A stretch of DNA of 5,903 bases from Candidatus Omnitrophota bacterium (GTDB lineage: Bacteria; Omnitrophota; Gorgyraeia; Tantalellales; Tantalellaceae): the NCBI GenBank assembly GCA_028717825.1, contig JAQUNB010000090.1:1-5903 (forward strand). Direction: 5' to 3'. The translations under genes and the position numbers were made by a program. Of this stretch, positions 1-5,033 are shown in pieces. Position 1 is the first letter of the stretch; each line of letters starts with the position of its first letter. The notes beneath the pieces were generated by a model. That model saw only the letters and a program-made list of their open reading frames with translations. It did not search any database and had not been told where the DNA came from.

Positions 1-864
1 GAGGAGATCGTTTACGCCATCATCACAATGGTTCAGAAATATTTGTCTCAAGTTCAACAACAAAAAGCTGATATTTTTATGCCACAGACTCTTATAAATC
101 CTCAATCTAAAGAGCTGGACTTAGGTAAAATACAAGAAACTCTTGACAATATTTTGGGCAAAAATATCGTAACGATTAACGAGACAGCTGTTGGTATCAC
201 GCAAAGCATTACAACACCGAAAGAAGTAACTGACAGCGCTGTAAGAATACATACGTTCCCACCGCTTATGGGAATTGAGGATTATTCGCTCCTGAGAGAA
301 ATTGCCAATAGCATTACACGTGGTCGTATTCCGGTCGTTGTAGCGCCCGGAAACTCTATAAATACTTCGGTAGAGAATCTCAAAAAACTGGAGAACGAAG
401 TAGCAGCGCTGAGGCAAAACGCGTCCTTAACAAGCGACGAATCAAAAGAATTAGACACAAAAGTGGAAAAACTCAACGCCTCCAAAGCTCTTGAACAAGC
501 GAGATTCGTGGCGATAAATGACATCAGCAATTATCAGACCACTGAAGCATGGGCCTACGCGAAAGCTGTTGTTAAACTTGCCATATTACAGGCGGCTTTG
601 AAGCCGGAAATGATACAAAATCGTGAAGAATACGCTTTGGATATGCAAAAATTAATGTCGTTGGTAACAAGCAAAGATGTTGACTTTAAAAGTCTATCCC
701 TCATGTTATCCTACAGCGCTATTCCGGCAGATATGAAACCGGCAACATTTTTCGACTTAGTTTCTCAAGTTGTCGATAAATTGCTACTCGACATGAAAAT
801 TAAGCCTCTTCGGGAATTGAATGAGAAATTAATAGCTCGAGAAGCAACTTCAGAGTCCGCGTAA
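1..864 (+). CDS. 3' part of an unrecognised protein, partly coiled-coil (5'-truncated by window edge)
   Basis: The reading frame is open from the first base (E-E-I-V-Y-A-I-I-T before the first ATG) to TAA at 862-864, giving 287 residues. The ATG at 28 has no ribosome binding site at a usable distance, and the residues before it read as a continuous helix, so I treat the gene as entering from upstream. I do not recognise a family. Counting from the ATG at 28, residues 70-110 look globular and end in a hydrophobic beta-like stretch, IPVVVAPGNS. Residues 113-160 are charged and heptad-like (VENLKKLENEVAALRQN), which predicts a coiled coil. Residues 170-275 are mostly helical. There is no transmembrane segment and no signal peptide in the visible part. 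It could be the C-terminus of a large structural or regulatory protein. That it is coding is well supported by length, codon pattern and the terminator just after it; its function is unknown. Confidence 0.85.
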   Translation, partial: EEIVYAIITMVQKYLSQVQQQKADIFMPQTLINPQSKELDLGKIQETLDNILGKNIVTINETAVGITQSITTPKEVTDSAVRIHTFPPLMGIEDYSLLREIANSITRGRIPVVVAPGNSINTSVENLKKLENEVAALRQNASLTSDESKELDTKVEKLNASKALEQARFVAINDISNYQTTEAWAYAKAVVKLAILQAALKPEMIQNREEYALDMQKLMSLVTSKDVDFKSLSLMLSYSAIPADMKPATFFDLVSQVVDKLLLDMKIKPLRELNEKLIAREATSESA

Positions 865-891
865 TTCGAAGAGAGAATAAAAGCTTCAAAC

Positions 892-925
892 AAAAAAGCG
901 ATAGTGATAACACTATCGCTTTTTT
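892..925. terminator. Symmetric rho-independent terminator, probably bidirectional
   Basis: GCGATAGTG (898-906) pairs perfectly with CACTATCGC (911-919) around the loop ATAA. The stem is flanked by A6 on the left and T6 on the right, then G and more T. The hairpin lies 28 bases after the stop codon of the upstream gene. Because the flanks are A-rich on one side and T-rich on the other, it would end transcripts from either strand. That suits its place between two convergent genes, although the minus-strand gene ends about 200 bases away. Confidence 0.9.
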
Positions 926-940
926 GTTTTTGGCAGATCT

Positions 941-1115
941 ACCATAGACGTTTTCAATCGTGTCTTTTCCGGTACTACATACCACATACTACATACCAAC
1001 ATGTCGTCTCCACCGACACTATCGACCATAGACGCTCTTTATTCCTCATTGTTCCCGCATGTACTATAGACGTTCTTGAATAGAGTCGTTTCCGGTACCA
1101 CATACTACATACTAA
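941..1115. repeat. Degenerate direct repeats (two long copies, one partial copy)
   Basis: A unit that begins like CCATAGACGTT occurs at 941-998 and again at 1062-1115. In both copies it continues through a TTTCCGGTAC block and then a run built from ACTACATAC-like words. A shorter, more diverged copy starting ACCATAGACG lies between them at about 1025-1060. The array fills most of the gap between two convergent genes. I see no ORF in it and recognise no element. The ACTACATAC runs alone are low-complexity, but the shared order of three separate blocks argues for duplication of a longer unit. Confidence 0.6.
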
Positions 1116-1132
1116 CTAACACATCCACATCA

Positions 1133-1609
1133 CTACAACAAATATTTCTGAATAAGCATTTCGCGTTCCGCGGTTATATCGTATAAAACCCTCGTAATTT
1201 GAATATTTACATCGGGATTACCCATGCCCGCCATCTTATAAAACACAAAATACTGTTCTATCTTTGAGAGAAGGCTAAGCGTCAATTGGTGGAGCTTTTG
1301 GCCGTCTGGAGGGATAGCGACAGGCATTTCCTTCATTGCTCGCTCGTATTCATACGTTAAAAGATGCATTTTCTTAAGGGCCGGCTCATAATCGATGAAG
1401 CTGTTGTTAAAATCGGTAAAAATAAGCCTAAGCTGGTCGGCTACCTTTGAGGAGATCTCGATTTGATACTGGATGGCTCTGCGGTTGAGCTCTTCGGGGG
1501 AAAGGGTCTGGTTAAAATCAAGCTGCACCGCCGGCTGTGCCGCGAAAACTTGCGAGTGAGCGGCGACCACTAAAATCGCAAATATATAACAATATAAAAA
1601 TTTTCTCAT
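1133..1609 (-). CDS. Small predicted secreted/periplasmic protein of unknown function
   Basis: This frame encodes 158 residues from ATG at 1609-1607. The N-terminus is a classic Sec signal peptide: MRKF, a hydrophobic core (YCYIFAILVVAA), then a likely signal peptidase I site after HSQVFA, before AQPAV. No cysteine follows the site, so it is not a lipoprotein. The mature part (about 135 residues) looks all-helical and amphipathic, with no motif I recognise, and ends IQKYLL. The frame extends upstream to 1738, but that extension is translated through two REP-like palindromes and would bury the signal peptide inside the protein. I therefore chose the internal start, although its ribosome binding site is weak (GGTGA only two bases before ATG). 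It converges with the gene ending at 864 and diverges from the one at 2190. A soluble periplasmic or surface role is inferred only from the signal peptide. Confidence 0.75.
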   Translation of the reverse strand: MRKFLYCYIFAILVVAAHSQVFAAQPAVQLDFNQTLSPEELNRRAIQYQIEISSKVADQLRLIFTDFNNSFIDYEPALKKMHLLTYEYERAMKEMPVAIPPDGQKLHQLTLSLLSKIEQYFVFYKMAGMGNPDVNIQITRVLYDITAEREMLIQKYLL

Positions 1610-1636
1610 ATTCACCGTTTTTGCATGAAGCATCGT

Positions 1637-1667
1637 TGTCGGGAACGGTTTTAAACCGTTCCCGACA
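1637..1667. repeat. REP-like palindrome 1
   Basis: The sequence reads the same on both strands apart from one central base (1652). The left arm 1637-1651 contains GTCGGGAACGG and the right arm is its exact complement, giving 15 perfect pairs. It lies 28 bases upstream of the signal-peptide gene on the minus strand, so it would fold in that gene's 5' leader if transcription starts further up. The core GGGAAC is shared with the palindromes at 1685 and 2131. Confidence 0.85.
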
Positions 1668-1684
1668 GAAAAATACCAACATCC

Positions 1685-1711
1685 GATAGGGAACAGGCCT
1701 GCCTGTTCTCT
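1685..1711. repeat. REP-like palindrome 2
   Basis: GAACAGGC pairs with GCCTGTTC around a two-base loop, and the stem extends outward through one G-T pair to TAGGG/TCTCTA. The left arm is nearly identical to the left arm of the palindrome at 2131 (AGGGAACAGGC), so the two are members of one family. It sits in the putative leader of the minus-strand secreted-protein gene. Confidence 0.75.
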
Positions 1712-1755
1712 ACAAACACATACACAAGAGACAGACATGTACCAAAATATTTAGA

Positions 1756-1785
1756 AGTATACCATACAACTTCGCAGCAGGCCAA
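1756..1785 (-). promoter_or_regulatory. Possible promoter for the secreted-protein gene
   Basis: On the minus strand TATACT (1761-1756) is a good -10 match and TTGGCC (1785-1780) a poor -35, separated by 18 bases. Transcription from here would give a leader of roughly 140 bases containing both REP-like palindromes. This rests on hexamer matching alone in AT-rich DNA, so it is tentative. Confidence 0.25.
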
Positions 1786-1841
1786 TTTCGATAGTCGTAG
1801 GCAATTCTTCCTCTACTACCTGGCACATATTTCAAGCCGCC

Positions 1842-1932
1842 TGTTGTCACCGCGAGGAGCGCGTTATGTGCACAAAACAATCTTGTCTTTCACGTAAGAC
1901 AAGATTGCTTCGCAAAAAAAATGCCCGCAATG
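1842..1932. repeat. Degenerate copy of the 'attgcgagg...gcaatctt / gattgcttcgc...gcaatgac' type intergenic repeat
   Basis: The left side (TTGTCACCGCGAGGAGCG) and right side (GATTGCTTCGC, then CCCGCAATGAC) resemble the two ends of a widespread bacterial intergenic repeat whose ends read TCATTGCGAG and CTCGCAATGA. The centre is an intact hairpin: CAATCTTGTCTT (1878-1889) pairs perfectly with AAGACAAGATTG (1896-1907) around a six-base loop. The outer arms have diverged and one side carries an A8 run. The family resemblance is from memory. The hairpin itself is directly visible. Confidence 0.65.
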
Positions 1933-2020
1933 ACTCTACAAACATAAACATTTTTGCAAGAATTTGCCCCTAAAAGTTGTCTTATATAGTGGTGGGGAAG
2001 TACGCAATGTAATTATGTAG

Positions 2021-2052
2021 ATGTAGGGCACGGTCGCGACCGTGCCCTACAT
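2021..2052. repeat. REP-like palindrome 3 (perfect, GC-rich variant)
   Basis: This is a perfect 32-bp palindrome centred on TCGCGA, with outer arms ATGTAGGGCACGG. The outer TGTAGGG is shared with the palindrome at 2131, while the inner arms differ (GCACGGTCG instead of GAACAGGC). Palindromy is therefore kept although the sequence differs. It lies in the divergent gap and directly abuts the long hairpin that follows. Confidence 0.9.
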
Positions 2053-2111
2053 GACAGTGGGGTTAGGCCTTACAAAGTTGTCAATATTGAGAGGCCGGAT
2101 CCCACTGTCAT
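2051..2111. repeat. Long imperfect hairpin between two REP-like palindromes
   Basis: ATGACAGTGGG (2051-2061) pairs exactly with CCCACTGTCAT (2101-2111). Pairing continues inward through GGTT and AGGCCTT opposite GAGGCC (2091-2096), giving about 21 pairs with one mismatch (2065/2097) and a few G-T pairs. The loop is about 19 bases. The outer end shares two bases with palindrome 3, and palindrome 4 begins 19 bases after the hairpin, so three hairpins stand almost side by side upstream of the gene at 2190. Confidence 0.75.
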
Positions 2112-2130
2112 AAAAACCGCCAATGTAAAG

Positions 2131-2160
2131 TGTAGGGAACAGGCATGCCCGTTCCCTACA
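2131..2160. repeat. REP-like palindrome 4
   Basis: TGTAGGGAACAGGC pairs with GCCCGTTCCCTACA, with a single A/C mismatch that becomes a G-U pair on the minus strand. It ends 29 bases before the start codon of the orphan gene at 2190 and 18 bases before its ribosome binding site. It may therefore be in that gene's leader. Confidence 0.85.
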
Positions 2161-2178
2161 AAACAAATCATAATGAAA

Positions 2179-2183
2179 AGGGG
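2179..2183 (+). promoter_or_regulatory. Ribosome binding site that fixes the start at 2190
   Basis: AGGGG ends six bases before the ATG at 2190. The alternative upstream ATG at 2145 lies inside palindrome 4 and has no such site, so this Shine-Dalgarno-like run decides the start. Confidence 0.7.
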
Positions 2184-2189
2184 CATTCT

Positions 2190-2570
2190 ATGACAGAAAA
2201 AGAATTCTACGATCATATCGATAAACACAAGGATAACAATTTTATTTTCTTCGGCTACAATACCCTTAATAACACATTTCAAAACCTTGAATTTGAAGTT
2301 TCGGAGAAATATATCCAACTTCACAGGTTCCTGCCGGAGAACTGCGGAGAGACACCTGAAACCTTTATCAAAAATATCAAGGAACTACTTTTTGAGCCCC
2401 TTACGGGCCAAGAAACAAAAGAAATAATACTAGTTATCCTCGCGCACCATAATTCCCAGCTGGCTTTCGAGATTTTAAAGGCATTTCTGGCAGAGCCGCC
2501 AACAAGAGAGCTCGAATTGTTCGGAAAACTTGCTTTGGACGAATATGAGATAATACAAAGGATTTTCTAG
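2190..2570 (+). CDS. Small orphan cytosolic protein of unknown function
   Basis: The protein has 126 residues, starts MTEKEFYDHIDKH, and is acidic. The N-terminal half (residues 1-45) mixes charged residues with aromatic strands (NNFIFFGY, NLEFEV). The rest looks like consecutive amphipathic helices (ETFIKNIKELLFEPL, TKEIILVILAHH, LAFEILKAFL, LFGKLALDEYEIIQRIF), somewhat like short helical-repeat or immunity-type proteins. I recognise no family and see no catalytic motif, signal peptide or membrane segment. The start follows a clear AGGGG site. It stands alone, with a palindrome-rich region upstream and about 890 bases of non-coding DNA downstream. No T-rich terminator is evident after the stop, though several small hairpins follow. 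Coding status is supported by the start signal and composition; the role is unknown. Confidence 0.75.
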   Translation: MTEKEFYDHIDKHKDNNFIFFGYNTLNNTFQNLEFEVSEKYIQLHRFLPENCGETPETFIKNIKELLFEPLTGQETKEIILVILAHHNSQLAFEILKAFLAEPPTRELELFGKLALDEYEIIQRIF

Positions 2571-2694
2571 CATCATAGATGTAGGATCAGCCCACCATCA
2601 TGGTTCGCTAAAAAGATGCTTGGATTTCCAACCAAGGGGTCTAGTTGACCTCTGGCGGGTCTTAATCGGGAAAGTGGTTATCTTATCCATGGAC
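2571..2694. other. Non-coding stretch with small hairpins
   Basis: No credible ORF is present. Two short stems are visible: TTGG/CCAA (2620-2631) and AGGGGTC (2635-2641) with GACCTCT (2647-2653). They could be part of the 3' end of the orphan gene's transcript. Neither is followed by a T-run, so I do not call a terminator, and the sequence matches no RNA family I know. Confidence 0.35.
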
Positions 2695-2750
2695 GCCTAA
2701 ATATGCGCAGGAATGAGGCAAAAATGGCGAAATCCGCGTATATTTGAGGC
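2695..2750. repeat. Imperfect inverted repeat with about 18-base arms
   Basis: The arm starting GCCTAAATATGCGC (2695-2712) pairs with the arm ending GCGTATATTTGAGGC (2733-2750), allowing one bulge on each side and a G-T pair. The intervening 20 bases are purine-rich. It is the first of several dyads leading into the tandem array. Confidence 0.6.
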
Positions 2751-2763
2751 CATGTCAGGCATC

Positions 2764-2813
2764 TTTGTGTCGTACTTTAAGCACAAACGGCTTAAACAGG
2801 ATAAAGACACAAA
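2764..2813. repeat. Two-part stem (nested inverted repeats)
   Basis: TTTGTGTC (2764-2771) pairs with GACACAAA (2806-2813), and inside it TTTAAGC (2776-2782) pairs with GCTTAAA (2790-2796). The nested order allows one coaxial hairpin with an internal loop. A small CGGGA/TCCCG stem follows at 2817-2828. It may be part of a structured transcript or a decayed mobile element. Confidence 0.5.
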
Positions 2814-2847
2814 AAACGGGAAATCCCGCCTTGCCAAGTTAACATAA

Positions 2848-2910
2848 GATACATTATCGGACGTTGTTCCGGCCTGGGAAAAGATCTGACACAACGTCCG
2901 ATACTGTGTC
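2848..2910. repeat. 20-base inverted repeat at the front of the tandem array
   Basis: TATCGGACGTTGT (2855-2867) pairs exactly with ACAACGTCCGATA (2891-2903). Pairing continues outward across one mismatch to 2848 and 2910, including one G-T pair. The right arm overlaps the first three bases of the next inverted repeat (2908-2970), so the two structures would compete. The motif TCCGATA is the same core found in every later arm. Confidence 0.75.
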
Positions 2911-3280
2911 GACATTATCCGACGTAATCAACAAAAGTTAGGCGCGATAATTACATCCGATAATGTCGACCTCTCTTCGTTGGTATTGTATGGAAAAGCC
3001 CCGAATCAATGTCCGAAATGTGTCAATATTATCCGACATAATTAGCAATTATATGACACAGCAATTATGTCCGATAATATTGACCTCCCTTCGTTGGTAT
3101 TGTGCGGAAAATACCAAAATCAACGTCCTTTAACGTGCCAATATTATCGAACGTAATCAATACTTAGGCGCAGCGAATTACATCCGATAATATTGCCTCC
3201 CTTCGCTGATATTCTATTGGAAAAGACCTGGAACAATGACCAATAACTATCGAACATAATTTGCACTTAGGCGCATTGGT
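2861..3280. repeat. Tandem array of about 114-bp units, each with a 21-22 bp inverted repeat
   Basis: A spacer block containing GGAAAA recurs at 2877, 2992, 3106 and 3219, a spacing of 113-115 bases. Between the spacers lie inverted repeats: 2908-2928 with 2950-2970 (19 of 21 match), 3022-3043 with 3063-3084 (21 of 22), and 3137-3157 with 3177-3197 (18 of 21). A fourth, decayed left arm is at about 3238-3260. The arms share the core ATTATC-(C/G)-(G/A)A. Arm positions 4, 6 and 17 change between units but stay paired. The loop word TTAGGCGC is present in units 1, 3 and 4 but not in unit 2, and CTTCG followed by a TATT block follows each right arm. No ORF fits the array. I do not recognise the element; it could encode a structured RNA, bind a protein, or be tandem copies of a MITE-like sequence. 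Confidence 0.85.
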
Positions 3281-3462
3281 AAATTTATACCCCCTGCACG
3301 TAAAAATCTCTCACCCGAAGTTATTAACAAAAGTTAGCATGTTAATAGTGCCAATATATCCGTAGAGTTATGTGATATCGTCATCAAGCTGTAAACTAAG
3401 GATATATTTAATTATTGGGTTTAATAATTAATTTGGTTTTGGGATTTGGAATTTGGATCTAG
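3281..3462. other. AT-rich 3' flank of the lipid operon with a hairpin and a G/T-rich tract
   Basis: TTAATTATT (3408-3416) pairs with AATAATTAA (3423-3431) around a six-base loop. It lies 32 bases beyond the stop of the kinase gene. It has no T-run on the minus strand, so it is at best a weak terminator for the operon. Between it and the stop codon, 3433-3457 is a G/T-only-like run of TTTGG/ATTTGGA words, a low-complexity tract. Nothing coding is visible. Confidence 0.4.
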
Positions 3463-4368
3463 CTATACAACTAGGTTTAACATCTGGGGCTGGATCTCAA
3501 AGATAACCTCGGAGACGTTGTCAAATATCTCGCCGTCCAGCATCAGTAACGCGGGTTTTTGGAGCGCGATCTTGAGGCTTTTTGCCTTGAGGAATTTCGC
3601 CGGTGCGTAAAAGTACAACCGGGTCAATACACTAAGATCAAATAACAACTGACGAAGAAAGTTGTTTGATCCATACGTAATGTCGAATTCGCCGTCGTCT
3701 ATCGCGGCTCTCGGAAAAACCCGGAAATTTCCGGCAAATTGCGTATTATTCACAACAAACATTGTGAATTCCACATCTTTTTCGTTAATACAACTATCCA
3801 CAGAGATCTTCGCGTGAAGTTTTCTTTGTCTGCTCAACCCGATCATAGACGCTATTGGATAACATAATGGACGTATCTTTTTAAAACAATGGTTGGCGAT
3901 ATTAGTAACTTTCGCTGTATATCCGATCCCGCATGTCGCCACGACATATTTTGTATGCCAGTCATTCTGAACACGAAAACGCGCCTTAATGAGATCAACC
4001 TTTCTTACTCGGCAATTTTTGACGGCCTCCATAGCGACTGTAAGCTTCCTAATGCCCGTGTCTCTTGCCAAACTATTTCCAGTCCCGTATGGTATAACCC
4101 CTAAGATCTGCCGAGAGACATCCATTCCATTCAATACTTCGCCTATTGTGCCGTCACCCCCGACAGCAATGATCATATCGGCCGCGGTTGAACTCCGAGC
4201 GATATCGGTCGCGTGGCCCCCGTATTCTGTTACCGCGATCGAAGATACAGGAACATCCATATACTTTTTAAGCATATCCTTGAGGACGGCCTCACCATAC
4301 CCGTAAGGTTTACGCGAAGCGCTTATGTGATTGATTATGATCTTTTTTCGTAATATCTGATGCGTCAT
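3463..4368 (-). CDS. Diacylglycerol kinase family lipid kinase (YegS/DgkB type)
   Basis: The 301-residue product has the complete signature of the DAGK-catalytic fold. TEYGGHATDIAR (47-58) matches the T..GHA..IA motif. VGGDGT (69-74) is the nucleotide-binding GGDGT, and PYGTGNSLARD (93-103) is the GTGND-like loop. GIGY follows at 147-150, then NNTQFAGNFRVFPRA (207-221), DDGEFDI (224-230) and LDGE (277-280) near the C-terminus. Length is typical of soluble bacterial lipid kinases, which phosphorylate diacylglycerol or a related lipid at the inner membrane face using ATP. The frame opens further upstream to 4458, but ATG at 4368 overlaps the TGA of the preceding glycosyltransferase gene by four bases (ATGA), so I chose it. 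No Shine-Dalgarno precedes it, consistent with translational coupling. It is last in the operon. The fold is certain; the exact lipid substrate (diacylglycerol, sphingoid-like or phosphatidylglycerol) cannot be read from sequence. Confidence 0.93.
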   Translation of the reverse strand: MTHQILRKKIIINHISASRKPYGYGEAVLKDMLKKYMDVPVSSIAVTEYGGHATDIARSSTAADMIIAVGGDGTIGEVLNGMDVSRQILGVIPYGTGNSLARDTGIRKLTVAMEAVKNCRVRKVDLIKARFRVQNDWHTKYVVATCGIGYTAKVTNIANHCFKKIRPLCYPIASMIGLSRQRKLHAKISVDSCINEKDVEFTMFVVNNTQFAGNFRVFPRAAIDDGEFDITYGSNNFLRQLLFDLSVLTRLYFYAPAKFLKAKSLKIALQKPALLMLDGEIFDNVSEVIFEIQPQMLNLVV

Positions 4369-5033
4369 TGATTTTTTGATCTGGTGAACATGAGTCTGAA
4401 CGTTCTTACAGCATCCCTGAGTGGTCGGATATAACTTTTCTGGTCTCCATAAATACATTCTATATCAATAGCACCGATTTTAAAACCTTTTCCTACGGCT
4501 TCAAGGATAGACTCGATCACGACCTCATAACCGTTTGCGGTCAGATTTAGCTGTTTGACGAGCTCCATCCGGTATATTCGGTAGCCGCACAAAGGATCCG
4601 GCAGGTCCGTTTTGCACATACCGGTCAAGATCTTTGAATACAGTTTGTTAACTAAGACACGCTGAAAAGGCATCCCTTTTGGCTCATGCATACGGTTACC
4701 TATAACCATACCAAGAGCGTCAGTTTGGATCTTCTCGATAAAATTCGGGATCTCATCGGGGTTGTGCTGGCCGTCCGAGTCCAGAGTAATAACAAGGTCA
4801 TAGCCGCGCTGAACGGCATACTTGAATCCGTCGCGAAGGGCACTTCCCTTTCCGGTGTTCACGCTATGGGTCAAAAAGTAGGGAGTTTCCTTCTTAATGA
4901 CGGCTAAAGTCCCGTCAATCGAACCGTCATCGACAACAATAACATCGATATTCTGCCTTTGGACGGCATTTATAACGTTTTTTATATAATTTTCGGCATT
5001 ATAGGCAGGAATGACAGCGGCGATTTTATTCAT
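4365..5033 (-). CDS. Family 2 glycosyltransferase (DPM1-like, cytosolic)
   Basis: The product has 222 residues and a GT-A fold. VIPAYNAEN (7-15) is the N-terminal strand and loop, and VVDDGSIDGT (33-42) binds the nucleotide sugar. NTGKGSALRDG (59-69) is the GKG..AL helix cap typical of dolichyl/polyprenyl-phosphate sugar transferases, and DSDGQH (85-90) holds the metal-binding DxD. DLPDPLCGYR (143-152) corresponds to the D..SGFR acceptor loop, here with a cysteine. There is no C-terminal transmembrane pair, so it resembles the soluble DPM1 class rather than the ArnC or GtrB types. It probably transfers a sugar to a polyprenyl phosphate or other lipid at the cytoplasmic membrane face. Start: ATG at 5033 overlaps the TGA of the Lgt-like gene (ATGA), with AGGGAG at 5042-5037 in front. 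A longer frame start at 5075 would lie inside the upstream gene. The donor and acceptor are not determinable here. Confidence 0.92.
   Translation of the reverse strand: MNKIAAVIPAYNAENYIKNVINAVQRQNIDVIVVDDGSIDGTLAVIKKETPYFLTHSVNTGKGSALRDGFKYAVQRGYDLVITLDSDGQHNPDEIPNFIEKIQTDALGMVIGNRMHEPKGMPFQRVLVNKLYSKILTGMCKTDLPDPLCGYRIYRMELVKQLNLTANGYEVVIESILEAVGKGFKIGAIDIECIYGDQKSYIRPLRDAVRTFRLMFTRSKNQ

Noticed and set aside
1610..1738. N-terminal extension of the secreted-protein frame up to 1738
   Set aside because: It is translated through two REP-like palindromes, is cysteine-rich and atypical, and would place the signal peptide 43 residues inside the protein.
2145..2189. Upstream ATG for the orphan gene at 2190
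   Set aside because: It lies inside palindrome 4 with no ribosome binding site; AGGGG correctly spaced before 2190 is decisive.
2590..2660. tRNA or small known RNA after the orphan gene
   Set aside because: A GGTTCG word and small stems occur, but no cloverleaf with a 7-bp acceptor stem can be built, and no riboswitch core was recognised.
2697..2915. 72-codon minus-strand frame in the dyad-rich region
   Set aside because: It runs across several inverted repeats, has no ribosome binding site that I can see and no protein-like pattern.
2937..3274. Integron attC array, suggested by GTTAGGC at 2937 and TTAGGCGC at 3164 and 3267
   Set aside because: The word sits in hairpin loops rather than at the ends. 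No complementary simple site, cassette ORF or integrase is present, and the units are uniform tandem copies.
2861..3280. CRISPR array
   Set aside because: The period is about 114 bases, the spacers are conserved between units, the repeats are imperfect dyads, and no cas gene is present.
3408..3431. Rho-independent terminator of the lipid operon
   Set aside because: The 9-bp stem is entirely A/T and has no T-run on the minus strand, so I list it only as a hairpin in the 3' flank.
3889..4306. Plus-strand frames opposite the lipid kinase, glycosyltransferase and Lgt-like genes
   Set aside because: They are antisense shadows of strongly supported family members and carry no start signals or recognisable motifs.
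4369..4458. Longer N-terminus of the lipid kinase
   Set aside because: It would overlap the glycosyltransferase gene by over 90 bases; the ATGA overlap and the start of family homology favour 4368.
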